Positions 26,224 through 35,300 of a stretch of DNA of 64,000 nucleotides are shown piece by piece. Below the pieces are notes generated by a model. The model was given only the letters and a program-made list of their open reading frames with translations. It was not told where the DNA came from and ran no database searches. The position numbers and the translations under genes are program-made. The DNA lies in assembly GCA_964525935.1 (NCBI GenBank), contig CAZGJZ010000011.1:62001-126000 (forward strand), in the 5' to 3' direction. Every line of letters begins with the position of its first letter. The stretch's first letter is position 1. This DNA is from UBA2377 sp964525935 (GTDB lineage Bacteria; Verrucomicrobiota; Verrucomicrobiia; Opitutales; Opitutaceae).

Positions 26224-27618
26224 ATGGAATCCAACTCCTCTCGCCAGCCTGACGACGATGGCATCGACCTCCCCGAACTTCTCGGCCGCGCCCGCCGCGG
26301 GCTGATCGCCACACTCGGGCTGGGCCTGCTCGGTCTGGCGTTGGGCGCTGTCATCGCGCTGCTTCTTGCCGCCATGCAGCCGGCTGCATCGACGCTGCGG
26401 CTGACGTTTTCCTTCCCCGGTTTCGAACGCGGCAACTATCCCAACGGCACAAATTTTACGCCAGACGATATCCGCGCACCCGACGTGGTTGCCGAGGCCG
26501 TGCGACAGGCTGGGCTGGCGACCGACGGGAATCTCGCCTCCCACGTGCGTGGCGCGATCGACATCACCGGTTTGGTGCCTGATGCCATCGTCAGGGAACG
26601 CGACAAGCTGCGTGCCGCTGGGCAGACCCCACCAGTCTACACCCCCAACGACTACAGTGTCACACTCGCACTGGGTCGCGACTTCAAGCTGGGGACTCCC
26701 CAGCGCGAGCACCTGCTGACGGAAATTATCAGCGTTTATGCCAGCAAGTTCAGGACCACCTACATCGAGGTGCCCAAGGAATTCAACAACCCCTTCGAAT
26801 CGCTGGGGGATGCCGATTTCCCTGAATACGAACTGGTGCTAAATCGGGAAATGGAAACGTTGATCGCTTATCTCCGCGAAGAAGATTCCACCGCCGGAAG
26901 TTTCCGGTCACCGACTAACGGACTTTCGTTCCAAAGCCTGCTCAAGCAGGCCGAACTTTTCTCGCGCGTCCGCCTCAACGATGTGCTGAGCCTGATTTAT
27001 ATCAACGGTCTGACTAAAAATCGTGATTTCGCCCTGACGAAAATGAACTACTATCTCCGCACGCTGGAGGATCAGGAACAGCGCCTGCAGGAACAGGCGT
27101 CCGTGGTGACCGATCTGCTCAGACAAACCAGCGATCGCACCCAAAACTACGTGCTGGCCAGCAAGACCCAGCTCACCGCGGACAAGCCGGTGATCGATCA
27201 AGGACTCCTCAACTCCCTCGTAGCCAATGATTCCTACAATTTGCTTGTGCGGAAGGCCTTGGATTCCGGCATCGCGCTCAAGGATGTTCAAGCTGACAAA
27301 GCCCGTCTGCTTGAGCGCAAGGCACGGATGGAATCCTTTGCCAAGGGCGAAGCACGCGATCAGGCCGCAGCCCTCGCCGAGTCGAAACACGCACTCGCCA
27401 GCTTGGAAACCGACTACGCCAAATTATTGGAGAATGTCCGCACGGTCCTCAAAGATTACACGCACCAGGAATACGGACACGCCGTCCGCATCACACAGCC
27501 GCCGGTAACGCGGCCTTGGTGGAAAACGCCCGCCACGGCGGCCCTGATCGGTTTGTTTGTCGGCGCTGCGCTGGGCTTGGGCCTCAGCCTGCTCAAGCAG
27601 CCCGTGGCGCGTTCCTAA
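26224..27618 (+). CDS. wzz: Wzz-like chain-length determinant protein
   Basis: 464 aa. One membrane helix near the N-terminus (about 30-53, after LPELLGRARRGLIATLGLG) and one at the C-terminus (about 440-460), with a long periplasmic, coiled-coil-rich region between. TRPWWKTPATAALIGLFVG just before the second helix matches the Pro-rich segment near TM2 of Wzz/PCP proteins. The periplasmic part is longer than classical Wzz, more like exopolysaccharide PCPs, but no tyrosine-kinase domain is fused. It would set chain length of the Wzy product. Preceded by a 184-base spacer that may hold its own promoter. Confidence 0.78.
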   Translation: MESNSSRQPDDDGIDLPELLGRARRGLIATLGLGLLGLALGAVIALLLAAMQPAASTLRLTFSFPGFERGNYPNGTNFTPDDIRAPDVVAEAVRQAGLATDGNLASHVRGAIDITGLVPDAIVRERDKLRAAGQTPPVYTPNDYSVTLALGRDFKLGTPQREHLLTEIISVYASKFRTTYIEVPKEFNNPFESLGDADFPEYELVLNREMETLIAYLREEDSTAGSFRSPTNGLSFQSLLKQAELFSRVRLNDVLSLIYINGLTKNRDFALTKMNYYLRTLEDQEQRLQEQASVVTDLLRQTSDRTQNYVLASKTQLTADKPVIDQGLLNSLVANDSYNLLVRKALDSGIALKDVQADKARLLERKARMESFAKGEARDQAAALAESKHALASLETDYAKLLENVRTVLKDYTHQEYGHAVRITQPPVTRPWWKTPATAALIGLFVGAALGLGLSLLKQPVARS

Positions 27619-27628
27619 ACCGGCCCAT

Positions 27629-28867
27629 ATGGCCAGCGGGATGATGGTCGCGGAGCCTTCTTCTCCCCGGACCGCCGCGTGGTTTCGTCCCACCCGGTGG
27701 CAATTGGTCTTCGCGGCTGTCTTAGCCACGGTCAGCTTTTTTCTGCCGCAGGCAGTGCCTCTGGAATGGTATCCTCTCAACGAACCAGGGGACGATGTTT
27801 TCTATCTCGAAATCACCTGCGCCTCGAACGTCACGGGAAATGCGCAAATTCTCTATGATGTCGGACGGAAAGGTCATCGGCCAATCGATACCATCAGCTG
27901 GCCCATTTCGCCCACCGCGCAGCCCTTCACCTACACTTTCCCTTTGCCCGATGCGCCGATCGTAGAAATGCGCGTCATACCGCCGACTGGCGGCGAGCTC
28001 ACCATTAAACAGATGCGGATCGTTAATCGTCGTGACGAGGAGATCCGGCGGTTCACCTACGATTTGTTTCGCACACAAAGGGATATCGCCGCCATCGCCC
28101 CAATCACCGACGGCTGGAAACTCATCGCCACTGCTGATGGCAAGGCCCCTTCGACCCGTATTGAGCTGTTTTCGCCCATCATTCCTGCCGGCATGAATCA
28201 CCGCAACCTGCTGCGTTGCCTGCTCTCCACGGGTTATCTGGCTATGATGCTTTTCATTTTGCTGCTTGCCGTGCTTTTCACCTTTTACCGACCGGCAGGC
28301 TGGCGTGATCTCCTAATTCATGGCGGCTTCATGGCGCTGCTGGCACTGATGTTTGCTTTGGTTGGTAATCGCGGTCTCATCCGCAATTCCGTGCACTTTG
28401 CGCGTTACCCTGCACCTGTTACTCTACCCGGTTTGCATCTGGAGTTTGATCTCTGCTCTTCGGACTCCTCCCCCACCCAGCTTTTCTGGGACGTCGGTCG
28501 CGGGATGAATGGCGATGATAGTGACCGGCGCAACTACGAGCCACACGCCAAGCTTCAGACTCTCCGCTTCAATCTTCCGACGACCCAACTGCGCGCGCTG
28601 CGCTATGATCCGCGCGACAACCCAGGCTCGATCCGTATTCGCGGCATACGCGTTGTCGACCAAGGCATGCGCACGCGCGCCGTGCTCCCCCTCAATTCAC
28701 TGCAGCCAGAACGGGAAACCGCTCGACTCGAAGTCAGCAGCGACCAACTCATCTTTGAAAGCACGCCCAAGGCCAGCGATCCCATCCTCAACTTCACGGA
28801 ATCCGCCCTCATCCTAATCAACCGGGCAATTGCCGCCGATCAGGTTCGCCAGACGGCGATACCTTGA
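27629..28867 (+). CDS. Membrane protein with a duplicated beta-rich periplasmic domain
   Basis: 412 aa from ATG 27629 (ATG 27641 also possible), 10 bases after the Wzz-like stop. A first helix at about 22-42, a beta-rich domain (about 48-180; VFYLEITCASNVTGNAQILY), two or three helices (about 190-250), and a second domain of the same design (about 262-380; LHLEFDLCSSDSSPTQLFW). Both copies share the order 'LEh-C-S-.-T/S-.-hhhDVGR ... LRh/MRh ... I+ I..hRhV', so the protein seems to have arisen by internal duplication. Function unknown; the domains resemble glycan-binding sandwiches in general look only. It stands just before the Wzt gene and may work with the exporter. Confidence 0.7.
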   Translation: MASGMMVAEPSSPRTAAWFRPTRWQLVFAAVLATVSFFLPQAVPLEWYPLNEPGDDVFYLEITCASNVTGNAQILYDVGRKGHRPIDTISWPISPTAQPFTYTFPLPDAPIVEMRVIPPTGGELTIKQMRIVNRRDEEIRRFTYDLFRTQRDIAAIAPITDGWKLIATADGKAPSTRIELFSPIIPAGMNHRNLLRCLLSTGYLAMMLFILLLAVLFTFYRPAGWRDLLIHGGFMALLALMFALVGNRGLIRNSVHFARYPAPVTLPGLHLEFDLCSSDSSPTQLFWDVGRGMNGDDSDRRNYEPHAKLQTLRFNLPTTQLRALRYDPRDNPGSIRIRGIRVVDQGMRTRAVLPLNSLQPERETARLEVSSDQLIFESTPKASDPILNFTESALILINRAIAADQVRQTAIP

Positions 28868-28962
28868 TTGGCCGCCGCTTGTCGAACGCAAGACCCCTCA
28901 GTCGTGCCGAGATAACTTCCTGCTGGCTCAGCAGGCCCTCGCCCCCTTCTGTTGGCAGGCAT

Positions 28963-30393
28963 ATGGAATCAGGCTCTCTCTGTCCGACCTCGCCAACGCC
29001 AGTCATCTCTTTGCGTGGCGTAACCAAATCCTATCTGATTTGGGATAATCCCTCCGCGCCACTCCTTCACACCTTCAAGCGTATCTTCAATCGCCGCAGT
29101 TCGCCCGGGCGCCAGTTCACCGCCGTGCAAGGCATCGATCTCGACATCGCCTCGGGTGAATGCATTGGCATTATCGGTCGCAACGGCGCCGGCAAAAGCA
29201 CGCTGTTGCAAATGATCGCCGGCACCGTCACGCCCACGACGGGCACCATCAGCGTGCGTGGTCGTGTGGCAGCCCTTCTGGAACTCGGCAGCGGATTCAA
29301 CCCTGATTTCACCGGCCGGGAAAACATCCATCTTAACGCCGCCATCCTTGGCCTGACCAAGTCCGAGATTGAATCGAAATTCGATTCCATTGTCGCCTAT
29401 TCCGGTATCGAAGAATTCATCGAACAGCCCGTGCGCACCTACTCCAGCGGCATGACGCTCCGCCTGGCCTTTGCTGTCTGTGTGCATGTCGATGCGGACG
29501 TCATTATCATCGACGAAGCGCTCGCCGTGGGCGACGCGCGCTTTCAATTCAAGTGCCACGCCACGCTGGAACAGATGCTCAAGGAGGGTCGCACCATCAT
29601 CTTCGTCTCCCACGACACGAACGCCATCAAACGCATGTGCCGTGCCGCCATTTTACTGGAGCGAGGTGAAATGCTGCTCAAGGGATCGCCCAACGATGTT
29701 ACCAATATCTATACGAAGCTAATCACAAGTCCCCATGGCCTGGAGGCCATCCGGGAGGATTTAGCCACCTTGCGGAGCAAACCTGCGCAATCCGATACTC
29801 CCGCCGTTCCCACACCCTCGGCCTCAGTCGTCCAGCTCATGTCTCCTTCGATGGGAGCTGAAAATTCCGCAACGAAACTTCTCACCGAGGAACGCACCCA
29901 TCAGCAGATCTCCGACAAGGAATACGCATATGGCGGCGAGCACGGTCGGATTACCTCCGTGCGGCTCACCGATGCCTCCGGCAATCCCCGTTTGAGTTTT
30001 CTGCCCGGAGACAAACTGCACATCCATCTCACCTGTGAAGCACAGCAAAACGTTACCGCTCCAATCTATGCCCTTACGGTAAAGGATGTGCGCGGACAGG
30101 AAATCTATGGGACCAATACCTATTTCCAGAATCGGACTCCACCTGACGTCCTTGCCGGCGAGAGCACGGCAGTAAATTTCACCCTATCGCTCAACGTCCT
30201 TCCCGGCGTCTACTTCATTTCCCTCGGCTGGGTGCGACTCGTGAATAGTGAAGTCCATGTAATCCACCGGCGCTATGACGTGCTCCGCTTCGACGTGTTA
30301 CCCCGGGACAAATCCTTCGGTCTTGCTTGGTGTCCGACTGAGATCGAGATACTTCCATCTCCTGCCAAAACAGGAAACCCACCCACAACTTGA
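28963..30393 (+). CDS. wzt: Polysaccharide ABC exporter ATPase with C-terminal glycan-binding domain (Wzt-like)
   Basis: 476 aa from ATG 28963; the frame is open back to TTG 28864 but the extra 33 residues look non-coding. ATPase domain: GIIGRNGAGKST (about 69-80), signature TYSSGMTLRLAFA (about 160), Walker B VIIIDEALAVGD (about 179), switch FVSHDTN. A linker rich in Ala/Pro/Ser precedes a Wzt-C-like beta-sandwich (about 321-460; YAYGGEHGRITSVRLTDASG ... FLPGDKLHIHL). In E. coli O8/O9a that domain binds the capped non-reducing end of the chain, so its presence predicts a terminal cap. Partner permease is the Wzm gene 24 kb upstream. TGA overlaps the TTG start of the next gene. Confidence 0.94.
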   Translation: MESGSLCPTSPTPVISLRGVTKSYLIWDNPSAPLLHTFKRIFNRRSSPGRQFTAVQGIDLDIASGECIGIIGRNGAGKSTLLQMIAGTVTPTTGTISVRGRVAALLELGSGFNPDFTGRENIHLNAAILGLTKSEIESKFDSIVAYSGIEEFIEQPVRTYSSGMTLRLAFAVCVHVDADVIIIDEALAVGDARFQFKCHATLEQMLKEGRTIIFVSHDTNAIKRMCRAAILLERGEMLLKGSPNDVTNIYTKLITSPHGLEAIREDLATLRSKPAQSDTPAVPTPSASVVQLMSPSMGAENSATKLLTEERTHQQISDKEYAYGGEHGRITSVRLTDASGNPRLSFLPGDKLHIHLTCEAQQNVTAPIYALTVKDVRGQEIYGTNTYFQNRTPPDVLAGESTAVNFTLSLNVLPGVYFISLGWVRLVNSEVHVIHRRYDVLRFDVLPRDKSFGLAWCPTEIEILPSPAKTGNPPTT

Positions 30394-31322
30394 AACGTGT
30401 GATCATAGCACAGTGGCTTCTCCTTTGTTGCGCCTGCTTGTTCCTTCCGTTCGCCGTTGATGCATCTATCCCGAATCCCAACGAAGTTCGCTGGATGATG
30501 CTCAATGTCACTCCCCGTGGAGATGTGGCTGACTGCCATATTATCCAACTGCCAAGCGGGAGCACCATTCTGATCGATGCGGGTCTGCTGGGCGATTCCC
30601 CGGGAGCAGTGGTGCAGAAACTCAAATCATTAAAGATCACATCAATTGACTTAGCCATCATCAGCCATTTTCACATCGATCATTATGGCGCCATGTTAGA
30701 CGTGCATGATGCTGGCATTCCAATTCGCAAAGTGATCGTCAACGTGCCCAACGAAGCTGCGGCCAATCCGGAAATGCCTTGGGGCTGCAACCTCGACCAC
30801 GTCCAATACACCCTTGATGGATTCCGCGACCGACACATCCCTTATTTTACTCCCAAAATTGGCGAGCAACTTTGGTCAGAGAACAACGCAAATGGGGCAC
30901 CCATAACCCTCGAAGTAGTTTGTCTCTACGATGGCCTCAATACGCCCATTGGCCGCACCGATGTCAATGACACCAGCATCGTGCTCCGACTCAGTGTTGG
31001 CTCCACCCGTGCGCTTTTCACCGGTGATCTCAACCATGCGCTCGGCGCCTACCTCGCCCAAAGTGATTTCGACCTCACCGCTGACATATTGAAAATCCCC
31101 CATCACGGCGTCGAAGGAGCGGCCCCCAATTCATTCTTCGACCGGGTGGGGGCAAAAGCCGCGCTGGTGCCGACTCCACGGAAACTGTGGGATTCCGAGC
31201 GCGCCGCCCGCATCCGCGGCTACTTTGAGGCCAAAGGCATCCCGGCTTACGTCAGTGGAGTGTGCGGGGATGTCATCGTCACCTTGACCGAAAAAGGATA
31301 TGCGATTGAGACTGAGCGCTAA
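30390..31322 (+). CDS. Secreted MBL-fold metallo-hydrolase, ComEC-C-terminal-like
   Basis: 310 aa from TTG 30390, overlapping the wzt stop. A signal peptide is clear (MKRVIIAQWLLLCCACLFLP ... DAS). The metallo-beta-lactamase motif HFHIDHYG is at about residues 92-99, preceded by STILIDAGLLGD; later ligands include LFTGDLNHALGA (Asp) and ILKIPHHGVEGAAP (His). This order matches the beta-lactamase domain of ComEC and the related stand-alone secreted hydrolases. Substrate is unknown; phosphodiesters are typical. Its coupling to wzt and the following methyltransferase hints at a role in polysaccharide maturation, but that is only context. Confidence 0.82.
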   Translation: MKRVIIAQWLLLCCACLFLPFAVDASIPNPNEVRWMMLNVTPRGDVADCHIIQLPSGSTILIDAGLLGDSPGAVVQKLKSLKITSIDLAIISHFHIDHYGAMLDVHDAGIPIRKVIVNVPNEAAANPEMPWGCNLDHVQYTLDGFRDRHIPYFTPKIGEQLWSENNANGAPITLEVVCLYDGLNTPIGRTDVNDTSIVLRLSVGSTRALFTGDLNHALGAYLAQSDFDLTADILKIPHHGVEGAAPNSFFDRVGAKAALVPTPRKLWDSERAARIRGYFEAKGIPAYVSGVCGDVIVTLTEKGYAIETER

Positions 31323-31343
31323 CCCTGCGTTCGTTTCCATCCT

Positions 31344-32372
31344 GTGTTCCCTCTCCATCTCGAATATCACGGCAGCAGCTTCGCCCTTGAAGCTGGCGGA
31401 CACTTTCAACGCGCACGTGAACTAGGCTTCCGCGATACATCCTCGGCAGATTTACAATCACTCATCCGCGAGGTTGAAGGCGGCCGGAATTGGCGGGAAG
31501 CAGTCGCTTCCCGCTATCAAACAGCCAAGCCATGGCTTTATCGCATCATCACCGACCAATCCCGTACGGCCTTTTTTGCTAACGTCCTGCCGGCCGGAAC
31601 CAAACCGGTGCTGGACATCGGGTCAGGCTGGGGCCAGATCGCACGTCCCCTCGCCCAGCAGCGTCCGGTCATTGCCTTGGAACCGGTCGCAGAACGACTG
31701 GCTTTCATCAAAGCTGCCGCCCGGCAGGATGGCGTCGCCGATCGCATGGCTTTTGTGGAAGCTGATTATTTCGACGTCGGTTTTGCACCTCGATTCGGTG
31801 CCATCTGTGCCATCGGTGTTTTGGAGTGGGCCGGCGCTTTCCAAACCCATACGGATCCGCAACAGCGGCAGCGGGCTTTTTTGCGCAAAGCCCACGCTGA
31901 ACTCGTCGCCGGAGGTTCCCTCGTGCTCGGCATCGAAAATCGGCTCGGCATGAAATATCTACTCGGCTGCCCGGATGATCATATCGGCGCACCACACATC
32001 GCCTCACTGCCTGCGTCCTTGGCAAAACGTCGCTGGAACGAAGCCAACGGCAACCGCTTGCAAAGTTTCACGTATTCCCTAGCCGAGTTGACGCGGATTC
32101 TGCAGGAAAGCGCATTTACGGATATCGAATTTTTCGGCGCATTTCCGGATTATAAATTACCGCTTCAAATCATCTCCTTGGCTGACGGCGGACGGGAGGT
32201 AAATGAATGGCTTCTAAACGCACCACTTCCTCCGGAGCATAATGGCTACGATGGCAGCAGCCTTCCCGCCGTGTCGCAGACATTACTCGCCAGCCACTAT
32301 CGCAGCCTCGCCAGCCAAGGACTTGCCCATCAGTTCGTGCCCAGCTTTTTTGTCCGGGCGCAGCGGGGGTAA
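31344..32372 (+). CDS. Class I SAM-dependent methyltransferase
   Basis: 342 aa from GTG 31344. SAM motif I is KPVLDIGSGWGQIARPL (about 87-103); PVIALEPVAERLAFIKAA is the acidic strand-2 region, AICAIGVLEWAGAF motif II/III. The N-terminal 80 residues and the C-terminal part (LAELTRILQESAFTDIEFFG) resemble glycan methyltransferases. Only 6 bases separate its stop from the giant kinase-like/GT2 gene. Given the Wzt-C domain two genes upstream it is a good candidate for a chain-terminating methyltransferase. Confidence 0.88.
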   Translation: MFPLHLEYHGSSFALEAGGHFQRARELGFRDTSSADLQSLIREVEGGRNWREAVASRYQTAKPWLYRIITDQSRTAFFANVLPAGTKPVLDIGSGWGQIARPLAQQRPVIALEPVAERLAFIKAAARQDGVADRMAFVEADYFDVGFAPRFGAICAIGVLEWAGAFQTHTDPQQRQRAFLRKAHAELVAGGSLVLGIENRLGMKYLLGCPDDHIGAPHIASLPASLAKRRWNEANGNRLQSFTYSLAELTRILQESAFTDIEFFGAFPDYKLPLQIISLADGGREVNEWLLNAPLPPEHNGYDGSSLPAVSQTLLASHYRSLASQGLAHQFVPSFFVRAQRG

Positions 32373-32378
32373 TATCTC

Positions 32379-35300
32379 ATGCCGGATTGCATCCCATCCG
32401 ACTTGCTGAATGCCGCCATTGAGCGTGGCCTGCTTGCACCTGGCGCTTCGCTTCGCCCCTTGGGGTCCGGCAATCAGGACCGCCGCCTGCACACCAGGCA
32501 ATCTTGGGTCGCAAGCAGATCAACGGGCGGTGACCTTATTCTCACCCTCGGTTCCGAGTTAGGTCAGCTCGTGGCGCGACAGACGGAATTTGCCCGCTCC
32601 TGCCCCGCTTTGGTTCCTCCTCCGCTCCTTTTTATTTCCCGGCCCAGCGGCGATCTGCTTGTGGAATCATTTTGCCCTGATCCCGCCTTGGCGGCGTTGC
32701 CCATCGAAAATCCTTCGATCGCGCGGTGCGCCGCACAGGCTTTCAAATCCGCCTGCTCCGCGCTGGCACTGACCCAGGAACCCTCAACTGAGAGTGCCCG
32801 CCGCGCAGAATGGGATAGCTGGTCCGCCCAATTGGTCGCTCTCCCTTGCTGGCAAGAGACGGACGCCCAACTGCTCGCAAAGCATATCCTGCCTGCGCTT
32901 TACCCACATATCGCCATTGCTCCACCCGCGACCCGGTGGAGCAATGGCGATTTCACCGCCGATAATCTGTTGGTCTCGGCTGGTGCCGTGCCCCGGCTCA
33001 TCGACTTCGAGCATGCCCGGCGGACCCATTTTCACGCGGAAGACGCCGCTCATTTTTATACGCTCTCCGCCATCGCTCGCCAGCATCCCACTCTTTTTAC
33101 CCTGGCCTTGGCGCAGCCAGGTCCCGCCGTGCAGCTCTATTTCTGGCTTCGCCAGATTAAGCTCGAGGTCACACATAACACCCCTTCCTACGTTGCAGGT
33201 GTCTGGCCTCACCGCCTGGCTGTGGTGCGCCGCCTGGCCGAAGTGCTCCTGACGCTGGATATGCGTGGGTGGTCCGTCCCGGCGCAGCAGCTTCTCTTCA
33301 ACGTGGAGGCCGCTCGGTGGATTGGTGATGGCAGTCCTCGATTATTCCTTGCCGGTTGGTGCCATGCACCGACGAGCCCCACGGCCACGGCCGCCGTATT
33401 GCATGCCGGCGATCAGCTGTTGAGTGAGACTGCGTTACAGGTGCGCCCAGACGTCGGACAACATTTATCGGATCTATGCGGCAGCCAAGTCAGCGGTTTT
33501 ACTCTGGAACCCGTCCTACCTGGGCCGGACGTGACCGTGACTCTTTCACTGCGCGATGGAGAGGGAACTCTCTTGCCTTTCCGCACCCTGCGTTCGGCGG
33601 ATCTTCCAGGTCGCGGGCCTTTCTTCCAAAACTACGCCACATGGGCTGAGCGGCATGATCCTGATCCTGTTTCAGCCACCACTTCATCGAACGGTCCCTC
33701 GTTTTCAGTGTTGGTGCCGGTCTATCGATCCGACCCTCTCTTTTTACGTGGCTGCGTCGATTCCGTCGTTCGCCAGCATTATTCGCGTTGGGAACTTATC
33801 CTGATTGATGATGGTTCCGGAGATGCGGCACTGACCCAGTTGCTTGAGCAATGGGCACGCGCCGAAGCCCGCATCCGTGTATTACACCGCGCAGTCAATG
33901 GTGGCATAGCTCGTGCCACCAACGACGCGCTCGCCGCCGCTCGGGGCGATTTCATCGTCCTGCTCGACCACGACGATGTGCTCCGGCCACACGCTCTCGC
34001 CCAATTCGCCAGCCTCCTTGCCCACGATCCCTCCATCGACGTCACTTATTCAGATGAGGAAAAAATCTCCCCGGCCGGTGAACGCCTGTTGCCTTTCCTC
34101 AAACCAGCCTTTTCACCCGAATTTCTCCGCGGCGTGATGTATCCGGGCCATGCGCTATGTGTGCGCCGCTCCGTGGCCCATGCCGCCGGCGGCTTTGATC
34201 CCGCGTTTGATGGTGTGCAGGACTACGAGTTTTTCCTGCGTGTTTCCGAGCGCAATGTCCGCATCGTTCATCTGCCACGCATTCTTTACCAATGGCGCCA
34301 ATCACCCGCGTCCAGCGCCCTGCATGGCAATGTAAAGGGCGATATGGACCGCAGACAGGCCGAGGCCGTTCAAGCGCATCTCCGGCGAATCGGAGATAAT
34401 CGCCATGCGCGCGCGCTCGGCGGGCACCGGGTCCGCCTCGAGGCTCAACATACACCCACATTCCAAGTCGTGTGGCATCAAGGATCCGCTGATATCATGC
34501 CTGCCTTGCGCGCAGTGGCCAAAGGCAGCATTGCCGATATTTTGGTGCTTCATTCATCCGGCTCCGAACCGCTCGATCAGGACAGCCTGCGGGAGCTGGC
34601 GACCCTCGCAGTCCTTCCCGACTCTGGCTGCGTGGGGCCATTGCTCATCTCCCAGCAATCCAAAGTCATCGCCAGTGGCCTTACGTTGGATGGCCATCAG
34701 CTCATCCCATTGATGGCCGGATTCGACGCCGATCATGACGGATACAACGGCTCATTGCGTTGCAGTCGCGAGGTTCTCGCCGTGCCTGCCCTTGGCGCGG
34801 CAATCCGTCGCGAGCTGCTTCTTTCGTCCGAGGCCGAAGATTGGGCTACATTCTGCCTGTCGCTTTCTGCTTCCGGTCTACATGCGCGCGTCTGCCCCGC
34901 GGCCCGGCTTGTGGCTGCAGCTCCCCTTGAGCCACTTAATGCAGGAAACTCCGCCCCAAAAACTGACCCGTATTACAACCATCATTTTTCCCGGAAGCTG
35001 GGAGACTACAGTCTGGCCAGCCCACCTGCGCACCTCCCCGCCCCCAGCCGACAATCGATCTTTCACTTCGACGAGCTGCCGCCGACGTTTCTATCCGACG
35101 GGTGCGCAGCCATTCGCGGCTGGTGTTTCCGGCGCGACGGCCGTCGCGTGAAAATCCACGTGCGCCTAGGTCAGCAAAACTGGACGACCCTCTGTGACCA
35201 ACCGCGTCCCGATGTGGCGGCAGCTCATCCCAACGGCCTGACGGACGGCCACTGCGGTTTTGCGCTTCGACTGCGCCTACCTGTCGGCTCCCACCAGCTT

